Shown here: positions 21,727-32,014 of the stretch, one piece after another
How the letters are laid out: the number at the start of each line of letters is the position of its first letter
How positions within the stretch are numbered: position 1 is the stretch's first letter
Origin: Dryomyza anilis
Taxonomy: Eukaryota > Arthropoda > Insecta > Diptera > Dryomyzidae
Length of the DNA stretch: 64,000 bases
NCBI GenBank assembly: GCA_951804985.1
Contig: OX638130.1
Span: 40,507,955-40,571,954, forward strand
Direction: 5' to 3'
Made by a program: the position numbers and the translations under genes
The notes under the pieces: generated by a model
The model's input: only the letters and a program-made list of their open reading frames with translations
Database searches by the model: none
What the model was told of the DNA's origin: nothing

Positions 21727-23070
21727 TTAATGTCTCGGAAGGATGTTTAGTCGAGCCGCTGCGACCGCGGCCTCATATTTAACTTGAATTTGTATTGGGC
21801 GTATGTTAAGAATAGTCTCAATGGCTTTGGTCGAAGTGGTAGACATCGCAACTGAAATGCCGAGACAACACGCCTGTTGCACTTTCTCGAGTGGTTTGAT
21901 GTTACATTTTCGTCCCAAAGCTGTTCAACATACAAGTGTGAGTATTGGTCGTACAACGCTGGTGAAAATCCAGTTGGTCATCTTTTGTCGAAGTCCCCAT
22001 GTAGGACCAATACATCTTCTGCAGGTTGCCCAAACCGTAACGGCTTTTGTGGCTCTGCTAACTATTTGTGCCTTCCAGTTAAGTTTAGAATCCAGGATTA
22101 CTCCAAGGTACTTGACTTGACCTGTAAGTGGCAGTATCTCTCCGTTTACCTGTGGAAGAGGATAGCTAGGTAGCTTCCTTTTCCTAGTAAAGAGACAGAT
22201 TTCAGTTTTTTGGGGGTTTATATTTAATCCCCTAGGTGGTGACCATTCAGCCGAGATATCTAAGGCTTCTTGGATTCGTCTTGGAGGGAGAAGAGGATGT
22301 GTCCCCGAGGCAAGGATGGCGATATCGTCTGCGTAGCAGACAGCATGTAAACCAGCCTCGGTTAGTCTTCTTAGGAGACTGTTTATGGCCCAGAGTAGCG
22401 GTGAGAGAATGCCAGCCTGTGGGGTACCGCGAAACATCCTTCCCCTTAGAGTAATATTGCCCTGCTGACAAGTTATGGACCTGTTGCACAACATATGACG
22501 TACCCAGTGTAAAATAGCCGGGTCTACGTCAAAAGAGGCAAGGGACGAGATCAGTGTGTCAGTGTGAACGTTATTAAAAGCACCCTCAACATCTATGAAG
22601 GCTGCTAGAGTGAGTCCTTTTAGGTCCATAGACCTTTCAATTTGGTTAACCACCTCATGTAAGGCGGTTTAAACGGATGCTTAAATTTAAGTTGCTTAAA
22701 TTTAAGCTGCTCATAAGGGATTTTTTCCTTGACCATGGTGCATATGCGTTCCATTGTTTTCAATAGGAAGGACATTAGACTTATGTGTCTATATGTCTTG
22801 GGGGTTGAGTAGATTTCTTTACCCGGCTTAGGTATGAAAACAACTCTTGATTCTTGCCATGTGAGGGGGGTGTAGCTCTGATTAAGACATGCCTCATAAA
22901 GCCTGGATAGGCGCGACGTTCACGAGATGCCCGTTGTAGTAGGGCTGGGAAAACTCCATCTTACCTCAGAGTTACCTGCCCTAACCCCCTGCCTGTCTAT
23001 CAGGAGTTCCGGTTGGGAGTGGGTATTCGAAAGGAATTTCTTAATTCTTGCGGTTGTGCGGTACCTCCTT
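21727..23070 (-). pseudogene. LINE reverse transcriptase
   Basis: The largest open piece, 21,925-22,653, carries LAAFIDVEGAFNNV (first catalytic Asp), RGTPQAGILSPLLW, CYADDIAILASG (YADD active site), LNINPQKTEICLFTRK and VKYLGVILDSKLNWK. Upstream fragments (22,660-22,920) hold the fingers: RVVFIPKPGKEIYSTPKTYR and an EKIPYEQLKFK block; 22,920-23,070 is the linker before RT (LSNTHSQPELLIDR). The 3' part 21,727-21,918 continues to RNase H. A small TTAAATTTAAG(C/T)TGC duplication near 22,680-22,710 and frameshifts inactivate it. Confidence 0.88.
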
Positions 23071-24008
23071 GGCAATCGGCCTGAGTTCTGGACAGTTTGG
23101 TGGGTTGGCTTCTCTAGGCACTCTAAGGCCGTTTTGCTGTAGTGACATGTAGCGAGGTCAGGCCAAAAAAATGTGGACACTTCATGTTGGCGTAAAAATG
23201 GAAGCAATCTCTTTTGCAAGCATTCCTTCACATATATTTCGCTATTAATTGTACCCGATGTCACGAATGAGCTGCTCCTTTATCCACAACTGCAAATTTC
23301 CTGCCAAACAAGGAATTTCTTTGGGAATTTTGTCATTTTTTTTTTGACTTGAATTTTTCAGCGACATTTCCTCGAGAATCGGCTGTATAAAATTCCTGCC
23401 CAGGTAGCTGAGAAAAGTCCGCTAAAACATAAGTTTCGTCGTCCATTATGCAGCAATCAAATTTTTTAAAAAAATCTTGGTTCAGCTTTTTAGCTCATTG
23501 TTTTACGGTTTCATTCTTGACGGCATTTCTATCCGGAACTTTTTGGACCTTGTACGTCTTCAGCCCAGCTTCTTTCTTAGTCCGCCTTTCTCGCCAATTT
23601 CCTTCCGGATATGCTTGGATCTTTCTTTAAAATATTCACAAAATATTCGACTTTTCACGATCATGTGGGCCTTTTTTTTACCAGAACCTTTCTTCCGATC
23701 GATACTCAGGTCTTCCTTAAAGCGGTTGATAACGCGAGAAATGGTCTTAGGGTTTGCCCCTACCTCCTTGGCAATTTTTTTAAAAGACCAACTAGGTTGT
23801 TTTTGAAAAATTTTAATTATATTTTCTCGCACGTCCACTTCGTTTGCCATTTTCGCGTTAAATAAATTTTGTATTGACTATAACTGACACAAATTATTTT
23901 CTGCCATTTAATTCAGAGCTACTATGATCAAGTTTTTTTTTAATTTGAATCTTGCAATAGCACATTATTGGAAGATATGTAACGGACAATTTTATTCGAC
24001 GCAGTCCT
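23071..24008 (-). mobile_element. DD37E mariner, 3'-truncated copy
   Basis: The minus-strand 5' end AGGACTGCGTCGAATAAAA beside TA (24,009-24,010) matches the terminal repeat of the full-length copy at 32 kb (AGGAGTGCGTCATTAGAAA). The open frame 23,850-23,560 starts at ATG and encodes the helix-turn-helix DNA-binding region (SFKKIAKEVGANPKTISRVI, then DRKKGSGKKKAH). After frameshifts, 23,264 onward encodes VKECLQKRLLPFLRQHEVST and FFWPDLATCHYSK (second catalytic Asp). It stops exactly within the PxxPELRPI motif, next to LINE linker sequence at about 23,070. Confidence 0.85.
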
Positions 24009-24260
24009 TACACTGAATTTTTGGTAGTAGAGATCCCAATGCTCTGTAGTATTTAATCTTTTAGCTTTATTGAAAAGTCTCCGAGTATCCGTTCTTAGGG
24101 TTTTCAACAAATTATTAATTTCTTACTTTTTTCGGCAGCAAACCTTGTAATCCTCAGCAGGTCCTCGGAGGGTGGAGGTTCCGGGGATTCATGAGGGAGA
24201 TATACTTAAGACAGCATGAGGCCACCGCTCCCGTCAAAAATTGTGGTGGCGTAAGCAGAA

Positions 24261-25026
24261 TCATTGGGCGAGTAGCTCATCCTCCTGAGAGGGCGTAAGG
24301 GTGTCTCCTCCGCTCGTCCCTTCTTCTTTGGTCGGGTCGACCTGAACCTCCCTACTGCCCGTGGCCTCGACCTTATCCTTACTATCCTCCTCGACCGAGC
24401 TGGGAAGATTGCCCTTGGATTTCTGTTTCCCGGATTGTGCCCCAGCTCCGATAGGTTTTCCGCCCAGCTTAATGGTCACGGATGACGAAAGGAAGACCCC
24501 CAGACTTCTCCAGTGTCGTGATGGAGTTCTGGTCAATGCTCACAACGATAAGGTTTCCATCGGTCATCTCATCCCTGTGGAACACCTCCCAAAGTTCCAC
24601 TCTCAGCCCACGGTTCTGCCTCGCCAGAATCCTAAGGATATCACACGTGAGTCGCTTCGCCCCGTTTGCTCTGACGAAGGAGGTTGCCTTACGCAGAACG
24701 GGTATGTCGCTCATAGCCACAAGCCGTAGCTTAGCGTCTGTCCATGGCTCAGGCAAACTTTCCACCAGATCGCCGACACAGTCCAAAGACAACACGGTGA
24801 TCCTATAGACTCCGCGGACAAATCTGCAGTATTCCAGATGGATTTCGGGGGTGCTGTCAGAAGACTCGATAATCGAGTTCGCAAGTGCGTCATTCGACAC
24901 TTCCTCCAGCATCCCCCTTTTATCCTCAGCAATCTTTCTTGCGTTTGTCATCAATCGATTCACGTGCCACCCCCGCCGTAGACTCACCATCGCGACCCTG
25001 TCTTTATGTTGCGCGGGCCCCTGCAT
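24261..25026 (-). pseudogene. LINE ORF1 (DUF4780-like)
   Basis: The minus-strand frame 24,469-25,026 (185 codons) contains LRRGWHVNRLMTNARKIAED, then KLRLVAMSDIPVLRKATSFV, ILRILARQNRGLRVELWEVF and LIVVSIDQNSITTLEKSGG. From memory this resembles the DUF4780 domain found in insect LINE ORF1 proteins. A frameshift near 24,500 leads to a basic/acidic tail ending at 24,261 (LTPSQEDELLAQ). It probably packaged the LINE RNA. Confidence 0.6.
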
Positions 25027-25261
25027 TTCGCAGTTCAGGCTGAAACGCTACGTTGGAGCGGTTTGTTGACTGTCCGGGAGGTTTGTTGAGACCCTACGGT
25101 CGGAAGAGGAGGCCGCTCCACAGGGAACAGACGCCTAGATACTGACACTAGATTCTGGTGCATGGTAGGATTTTAGGGATGTAACCGTCTTAGTCTGGCC
25201 ACTCGTCCAAGGACCTGTTCCGGCTACCTTACATGCGAGTAATATCACATTCGAATCGCAT
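25027..25261 (-). other. Probable 5' region of the LINE
   Basis: GC-richer than the surroundings and lying between ORF1 and the copia integrase fragment. It is probably the LINE 5' untranslated region and promoter. No further motif was identified. Confidence 0.4.
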
Positions 25262-25505
25262 TACAAAGTAACCCCCCTGGACAATAAGGATCAGTTGTCT
25301 GCAAAACTATTCCTTTCTTCTTTAGATACATTGACATCTCAGCGTTCAAGTATTCGCCACCATCACATCGTAAAACTTTTATATTGTTGTTTGTGAAGTT
25401 TTCCACTTTCACAACGTAATCCTTGAGCATTTTAAACACCTCGTTCTTTCTTGCTATTACATATAATTTCGTATATCGAGAGAAATAGTTTTCAAAAGAA
25501 AGCAA
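25262..25505 (-). pseudogene. copia integrase core fragment
   Basis: The minus strand encodes YFSRYTKLYVIARKNEVF, VLRCDGGEYLNAEMS (second catalytic Asp, DGGEY) and GIVLQTTDPYCP, which normally runs into the Q/NG-ER catalytic Glu block. That last block is damaged or missing at the LINE junction. The zinc finger and first Asp are missing on the other side, where gag follows directly. Confidence 0.85.
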
Positions 25506-25512
25506 TCTTTCT

Positions 25513-26060
25513 TCATGTGACCACTTGCGCTCCTTTTAAATCTTCATTTGGTCCTTGCGTTTGTCCATCCAGCGTTGTTTCATAGCGACGCTCAGCTTCA
25601 TTCAATAGCTTTTCCGATATATATTCAATGGATATAGAATCTTCTGGTTGCCCTTCAATAGATGTAACCAACGCACCATACGACTTTGGTAATTGCAACT
25701 ATTAAATTATCGCGCACGTGATGCGCAGTTCCGTGCGCATCACGTGAGGGCTATCAAGATGATCCTGCATGTTCTCACCTTCAATCATCCGTTTTTCGTA
25801 CAGCTTCCTCAAGAGATGCAGTTTTGAAGTCATGATCTTGCGTTCATGTGTCTTCTCCAGCTTTGCAGACTCGATACCACGAATGTAGTGCACCTGTGCG
25901 TTTTTAACACACATCGCTATTGAAGCCATTGCCTTTTGATTCTTCTTCCTGTAGTCCTCAGTAACTGGATTTGGATTCGCGTTGTTAACCACTTTCCATA
26001 GATCTTGCTGGATCAAGATCATTTGCATCTTGAATTTTCATGTGATATAGTTTTTGCCAT
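25513..26060 (-). pseudogene. copia gag (UBN2-type) fragments
   Basis: 25,702-26,028 encodes the copia/UBN2 gag core: DLWKVVNNANPNPVTEDYRK, NQKAMASIAMCVKNAQVHY, LEKTHERKIMTSKLHLLRKL and GENMQDHLD. 25,513-25,698 continues with MQLPKSYGALVTSIEGQPED and a LLNEAERRYE helix. A 5-base CGCACGTGATGCGCA-type inverted stretch and frame break lie between the two near 25,705-25,745. Zinc knuckle and protease are missing before the integrase fragment. Confidence 0.85.
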
Positions 26061-26130
26061 TCAACAAGGAAAACGATGCCCATTTATGTTGTAAGTTCAT
26101 TGTTCGCTACGTTCTTCTGGGTCATTAACC

Positions 26131-26186
26131 TGAAGGAATCCGAGTACAGTATTTATCAAGTGTTTGTTGCAAAGTATATTAATACA
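26131..26186 (-). repeat. 5' LTR remnant of copia element, with adjacent PBS
   Basis: 56 bp combining the two ends of the 167-bp LTR at 18,134 (TGAAGGAATCCGAGTACA joined to TATTTATCAAGTGTTTGTTG). About 110 bp of the middle is deleted. The minus-strand GGTTAATGACCCAGAA just inside it resembles the copia initiator-Met half-tRNA primer site. Confidence 0.7.
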
Positions 26187-26546
26187 ATATTTATTACAAC
26201 AGCCTCCGCGAATTCCTAGCCTACGCTATGTGCTGTACTGAGACTTGTACTTGCGGTTTTAAACCAATTATTTATTTATGCATTTAAAAATGTGTATATG
26301 AATTCAATTATAATAAATTCCCACTGTACATGTTTAATGATTTTTAATTAAAATTATTTAAAAAACAATTTTTTTTAAATTTTATTTTCAGGATTTATTT
26401 CAAAAATATTTAGATATGTTTTTGTGCAAACATAGTACTTTTTGAACTGAAACAACTGATATGTTTCTCTGGAAACATATTTTTATTCAGGTGGTTCCAA
26501 ATCATTTTTATTTTGAAATATTTATGTTTCGGTTGAAATATTTATT
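26187..26546. other. No gene seen
   Basis: AT-rich sequence between the copia element and the DINE-like element, with no recognisable features. Confidence 0.5.
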
Positions 26547-27200
26547 ATACCCTACACTAAGAGTGAAAGGGTATATTCAGTTTGGTACGCCGTTTGTAAC
26601 ACCCAGAAGGAAGCATCTCCGGTATGGAAAAGTATATATATTCTTGATCAGCATGACCTCCTGAGTCGATTTAGCGATGTCCGTCTGTCCGTCTGTCTGT
26701 CCGTCTGTCTGTCCGTCTGTCTGTTGAAATCCCTACTACTTTTTAAATTGAAGAGCTAGATAAATGAAACTTATAACTTTGATTACTAATATACCTACGC
26801 TGTATATATATATACGCTGTATTGGCGAGATCGGTTCATTGTGACCTATGATCCGACCACTTATGTTCAAATACCTCATATAAAATGTACATATAAAGAT
26901 CAATTTTTATGTATACGTGCTTAGGTAAACTTTTTTGGTCAAATATATATTGACATCATGCTCAAGTACGTGATAATAATGTTTTCCGTCGAAAAGACCT
27001 GTGGTTCATTAAAAAAAAAATCGAAATTCGGTACACCTACCCATTTGTAAATATGGGTATCAAATGAATGGAAATTCTTCAGCGATTGAATGTTTGTAGT
27101 TATTTTCAGGATTCGTATACCCTGGTGACCTATATATCACTTTGAATGGTAACCACACATATGTGTAGGGTATTTATAGTCGGCTTAGACCGACTATAAT
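26547..27200 (+). mobile_element. DINE-1/mini-me-like non-autonomous element
   Basis: Subterminal inverted repeats ATACCCTACAC (26,547-26,557) and GTGTAGGGTAT (27,163-27,173) bracket a core with the fly-typical TTCTTGATCAGCATGAC and GAGTCGATTTAGC segments, a GTCY microsatellite (GTCCGTCTGTCTGTCC type, 26,668-26,725), a TA-run near 26,800 and, at the 3' end, a stem-loop ATAGTCGGCTTAGACCGACTAT (27,176-27,197). This arrangement fits Helitron-related DINE-1/mini-me elements of Diptera. No protein is encoded. Confidence 0.75.
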
Positions 27201-27461
27201 TTTGATAATCCTAACTATCATAATTACACCTACTTTAAAATTTCCCATGTGATCTAACCTTCCCAACTGGTTTTTTATTTGATGTAGTAATTATTATGTT
27301 TCTATTAGAACACCAGTTTAAGGGTCAAGGTTCCAAGATTCCAAACATATATGTTAATGCCTGCAAAATTAGTTGAAATTTTCACTTCGAAATAGTTACT
27401 TTAACTTCGATATAGTTATTAAAAAAAACATTTACATCGTCGTAGTTAACTCAAAAGTCGG

Positions 27462-27545
27462 CCTCAGCAGTCCAGCGGTAGCAAGCTGGACTTGCATTCG
27501 AATCCCGGCTTGGAAATGGCCGCTCGTGATGCTATTAACCCCAAA
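27462..27545 (+). repeat. tRNA-like fragment, possible SINE head
   Basis: AGTCCAGCGGTAGCAAGCTG resembles a tRNA box A region and GCATTCGAATCCCGG a box B region, with plausible spacing. The remaining tRNA fold is incomplete and no SINE body or target duplication was recognised. Could be a decayed SINE or a chance match. Confidence 0.35.
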
Positions 27546-27755
27546 ACGTAGGGAATAGATTTCACAGTAAATAAAAAATTAACTCAAAATGTTTTTTTTT
27601 AAATTATAGTCAAGTATTTTCTATTTGCATTCGATTTTTATTATGAAAAAAGTTTTAGGGTTGAGGACAATTTTTTTTTAAATTGACGTTGAAGCCTTCG
27701 AGAGACTTATTAAGTGGCCAATCGAAAACACAGCTATGGATTTTAGGATCACAGA

Positions 27756-29379
27756 TTATGTCGAAGATTTGTCGACGGAATTTAAAAACAGTATTATATT
27801 ACTTTTTAGAACATAGCTATCGACACAGAAGTCAATTAACGAATACAAGTCGTTGAAGTCCATACATATACGACGAAATGGATCAAATAGTGCGTAGTTT
27901 GATTTGAAATTTTTAAGCTTTATAAGTTTGTAATGTCGAGAATTTCTAGAAGGTATGGGAAATTCAATTTGCGATAATAAGATGGAAGAATTAACGGATA
28001 CATTTATGAAGATAACATACATTCAGCATTTTCCTTCTGCTCTTAAGCGTGGGTAGAATAATTAATTTCAATCGGTTCTCATACGTAGGGAGATTTACCG
28101 TACACTCCCAGCGAACTCCACGAAGAGCGAAAATTAAAAATTGCTTTTGAACGGATTCCAGCATATTTGAATATATATCATATTGTGGATCCCATACAAT
28201 TGAGGCATATTCCAAAATTGGCCGAACAAGCGATGTGTATAGTTGTTTAGTAATGTATGGGTCATTAAATTCCTTAGCCCATATTTTTATAAAGCCAAGT
28301 ACACCTATAGCTTTGTTTACTGTAAGAGTTATGTGATTATTAAACCTGAGCTTTGAGTCATTAGCACACCAAGATCGGTAAAAGTAGTCACATTTTCCAA
28401 ATTAGCATTGTCAAGATTATATTGCACGTTAAACGGTTTTAGTCTAGAAAATGTAATTTGCTTACACTTTTTTAAATTTAAGTCCATTTTATTTTATACC
28501 AGTTAAAAAAATGTTTAAGGTCATTTTGTATGAGTATGCTATTATCCAAATTTTTATAACTACAATATATTTTTACATCGTCAGCGAACATAAGTATTTT
28601 ACTATATTTTATAATAAGAGGCAGGTCGTTTATAAATAGAAGAAACAAAATCGGTCCCAAGTGACTACCTTGGGGAACTCCAGATGTGACATTAATGATT
28701 TTAGAAAAGGAATTCTTATATAAAATTTTTTGCGTTCTCAACGTTAGGTACGATTTAATCCGGATTAGAATATTTTGTGGAAATTCAATTTGTGTCAATT
28801 TTTCAAATAAAAGCTTATGATTAACTCTGTCGAAGGCTTTGCTGAAATCAGTATAAATAACGTCCGTTTGTTTTCCAGCGACGAATCCTTTGATGACATC
28901 TATGGTAAATTCCAGGATGTTTGTAATAGTTGATCGACTTTTTAGGAAGCCATGTTGTGCCGGTGTTATAATAGATTTAAGTAATTTTTAATATTGGTTT
29001 TCGAACCAGACTTATGCAATGGAATTATAAATGATTTTTTCCATGATACAGGGAAATGCCCTGTATTAATTGAGAGATTGAACAGTAATGTGAGAAGTAC
29101 GAACAGGTTTTCTGCACATTTTCTAAGAACACAGCTAAGACTGTCATCAGGGCCCGGTGAAAAAGATGATTTCAAATAATTTATTTTATTTAGCACTGAA
29201 ATTGTACTTATTGATGGAATTGTAATAAAACTATACGATTGTAATGTATATTTGTAATGAGCCACATCACTAGAATCAGAAGTGTATGTTGACTTGATGA
29301 AATCTGCAAACATATTACCTATATCTTCATCATTTGTGGATTCAGTATCATTGTATCTCATCATTGAATTAAAAGACAC
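27756..29379 (-). pseudogene. CR1-type reverse transcriptase
   Basis: Fragments in order on the minus strand: SFSPGPDDSLSCVLRKCAEN and VSWKKSFIIPLHKSGSKTNI (28,966-29,379), YTDFSKAFDRVNHKLLFEKL (near 28,800-28,850, first catalytic Asp), TSGVPQGSHLGPILFLLFIN and MFADDVKIYCSYKN (28,478-28,798, FADD active site), then the thumb-side MEYASIVWDPQYDIYSNMLE and VQKQFLIFALR (27,991-28,215). Catalytic residues survive, but at least three frame breaks separate the pieces. Confidence 0.88.
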
Positions 29380-29499
29380 AGAACTCCGTTTTTAGTTTAC
29401 AAATTCATAAAAAGATTTTGGATCACGTTTGAATCTCGATTTCACTTTATAAATATAATTTGAGTAACACTTTTTATTTTAAATAGTGTAGATATAGCG

Positions 29500-30720
29500 T
29501 AATGTTGTGTATCTAGCGTAATTAATTAGAGAGGCAGCCTTTTTATATATTTTAAACAAACGATTTTTCTTGTTTTATAGCTTTTTGACTTCCTTTGTTA
29601 TCCATGGAGGACCATATTCCTTCGGACAAAATTTTACTTTGGGTACGGATTTAGAAATACACTTTAAAACCCGGCTATAAAAATTTGTAATCGCAAATTC
29701 CATTTTTTGTATAGGTCAATTAATTTTGTTTGACATTAATTTGGAGCAATTAATTTTGTTTAATGACATATTTAATTTGTAGTAATTCGCACGTTCAAAA
29801 CAGTAAATGTATTTATAGTGTTTTTTTTTGATGATTCAATGGATTTCTGTGGTAATACTGTAGTTAATTCTAGTGTTGGATGGTATCGATCCTCAGGCAT
29901 TGAAATAGGGTCAACTCGTACAATATTTGAATTAGAAGGATCATCCAGATATATCAAATATAAAATTCTATTACTAGAATTCATTATATTATTTATTTAG
30001 AATAAACACAGTTCAGCCGTAGTGTTTATATGTTCCAATTTAGCGGAGATGTAGGAATCAAAGATGAGGAGTCAATTGGTGAATTCCAGGAAACATATGG
30101 TAGATTAAAATCTCCAAACATAAAGAAAGAGTCTCCAGATTTAAGTAATGATGTTATTAAACGTATTGATTCCAAATGTTTTACGTATAATATGTATGTA
30201 GGAACATATTATGTAAATCGATTTTTTTTTATTTTAACACAGACACAAACTGATTCTATTTCGGAATTAGTATTTATTTCTTCAGCTACTAATGAAGTGG
30301 ATATTGCAAGTAAAACTCCATCATCAATTTTATGTTCGCGATCACGTCTACAGATTTGATATTTGTTACTTAGTATTTCGGAATTTAATATATGTTAGCG
30401 TAGCCAAGTTTCGGTAAATGCTGTTATATCATATGTGAAGTCAAAGCTGATAAATATAAATATAAAAGTTTAGTATTAAGTCCACGGACATGTTGGTAAG
30501 CCATGGAGATTTTCTTGCTGCAATGAGTTACTCATTTTTTGACTGATTTGGCAAACGCGGCGGTAGACGGGCGACATTGTCTTGTCTGCGATCGTTTTTA
30601 TAGACAAATTCTCGAACAAGTTTTCTAACCAAAAATTGTTGTCCAAGATTTCATTAAATACATTTTCAGGAATGATTACCTTAAATGATGATATATTACG
30701 AGTATACGCATAGTTGAGTC
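29500..30720 (-). pseudogene. CR1-type APE endonuclease remnants
   Basis: Near 30,370-30,440 the minus strand reads FDFTYDITAFTETWL, matching the TETW motif of LINE endonucleases. Near 30,310-30,360, a CRRDR stretch is followed by DDGVLLAIS, the next conserved block. Downstream fragments are heavily frameshifted. The position between ORF1 and RT supports the call. Confidence 0.65.
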
Positions 30721-30879
30721 AGTACGGACCATTTCTCCTGTCTTTTTTTGTGATCAGGTTGTTGATCAGGTAGGACCATTTCTGGCTTATCCGGTAGATT
30801 TATAATATTTTGTAAATTTGAATTGTTTTTAAAAGGGGAATCCATGTCAATTTCAATTAAATTTGGAGAAGTTAAAACT

Positions 30880-31289
30880 ATAGACTGGAGATTGCTTTCG
30901 GAATATCGAGAGCAGTTGTTGCCTTTTTCCGTTTCGGCGATGAATCAGACGGAGTGCTATCAAGCTTGCTCGAACTCATTAAATTCAACAAATGATTTTT
31001 CATAATTTTGAAATTTATTAAAGAGAGAGGCAAAGTCCTTATTAATTTCAATGAAGGCTTGCTTAGTGTTTTTGAAAAATTTATAAAACTTAATGTCAAT
31101 ATGTTTGCATTTCGAACAGCACCAGCGAAGGCCCTTATTGTCACATAAGGCGCCAGCAACACGAGCACTTATTCCTACACACTTTATGTGATATGGCTTC
31201 TCACATAGCCAACACAATATTTGTCGTTCTCCTTGACCTTTTGTGGAAAACACTGGGTGAGAACAAATCATATTAAAAATAATAGGCAA
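30880..31289 (-). pseudogene. CR1-type ORF1 with PHD-like zinc finger
   Basis: The minus-strand frame from 31,289 has the Cys/His pattern CWLCEKPYHIKCVGIS, then a WCCSKC ending, preceded by an upstream Cys: a PHD-like finger. A basic/aromatic helical region follows (FYKFFKNTKQAF, DFASLFNKFQNYE). It probably bound LINE RNA or chromatin; that role is inference. A frame change near 30,970 continues into a basic C-terminal piece. Confidence 0.7.
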
Positions 31290-31290
31290 T

Positions 31291-32014
31291 TAAAAATTTA
31301 AAAACGTGAATAATTATTGTAGCCACGCCTGTTGATTTAACTAATACACGAACCACAAACAGCTGGATTATGTCAATAAGTTAAAACAAAAAACACAGCA
31401 CAACGAAATGTCACAAAACGAATATGTAAACAAACACAATTATCATCAAATTTAGAAAATTATTTTTTAAAATATGATGCAATCAAAATACCATCTTGAA
31501 ATTTTGCATGAACATTAACAAAAATTTAGGATTTTTTTCAGAATTTTAAAAAGGGTCCTTTTTAAGGACCACAATTTTGAAGTGCAAGAATAATGACCAC
31601 GGGCCACATGTTACCGTTTGGAAATTACAACTTAATTTTTCTAAAAGCTTGTTCTATTAGCTTTAAAACGAGCCATTAACGGAGTTTCTAGCATTTCTAG
31701 TTCAAGAGATATTTAAATATGAACAACAGTACAAAAGTGATTTTTGGCACTTTTTTTCCAACTTTGAGCCACTGTATCTCTGGAAGTAGTGGTCGGAAAA
31801 AATAAAAAAAATTGTTTAGTGCATGTCTCGATACCCTTTATCAGTTGCCAAAATTTCAGTGAAATCGAAGAAGGTGAGTTCCAATCGCTGGTCGATTTGG
31901 TGTGGAATGGCCCATATACATTTCGCGAAATTGTTGTTGCAGCAACACAATTAAAATTGAAATTAAATTTTACACTAAACTATAACACAGAATTAAAAAG
32001 TTTGAAAACAAATA
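31291..32014. other. No recognisable gene
   Basis: AT-rich sequence; an open stretch at 31,789-32,058 starts before and crosses the mariner terminus and has no recognised domain. Confidence 0.5.

Larger units (their letters stand above)
20651..25262 (-). mobile_element. LOA/I-like LINE inserted in copia, itself interrupted
   Basis: Minus strand. ORF1 (about 25,026 to 24,261), a mariner (24,008-23,071), then RT and RNase H (23,070 to 21,062), ending in a CAAT/ATCA-type tandem tail at about 20,651-20,680. RT followed by RNase H plus the DIEGAFNNV-like RT motif points to the LOA or I group. The endonuclease expected between ORF1 and RT is absent. Copia integrase resumes at about 25,262 on the other side. 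Confidence 0.7.
18134..26186 (-). mobile_element. Ty1/copia LTR retrotransposon, multiply interrupted
   Basis: On the minus strand the order is LTR remnant (26.1 kb), PBS-like site, gag, integrase fragment, [LOA LINE with mariner], RT, [unknown insert], RNase H, PPT and LTR (18.1-18.3 kb). Integrase before RT is diagnostic of Ty1/copia. The LTR ends match (TGAAGGA..CCGAGTACA and TATCAAGT..TATTAATACA). Large parts of integrase are gone. The insertions make it about 8 kb long; the copia sequence itself is under 3 kb. Confidence 0.85.
27740..31290 (-). mobile_element. CR1-type LINE, degenerate but in order
   Basis: Minus strand: ORF1 with a PHD-like finger (31,289 to about 30,880), APE endonuclease remnants (about 30,440 to 29,500), then RT (about 29,380 to 28,000). 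Total about 3.5 kb. PHD in ORF1 and the GVPQGSHLGPILF RT motif fit the CR1/Jockey group, CR1 most likely. Multiple frameshifts and stops; not active. Confidence 0.8.

Noticed and set aside
21803..22489. Plus-strand ORFs across the LINE
   Set aside because: Antisense of the RT gene; the minus-strand RT motifs fully explain this region.
18134..26191. 5-bp target duplication for the copia element
   Set aside because: TTTAT before the left LTR does not match the 5 bases directly after the right LTR remnant; only an offset match exists.
27462..27545. Possible tRNA gene
   Set aside because: Only box-like segments are recognisable; no complete cloverleaf could be drawn.
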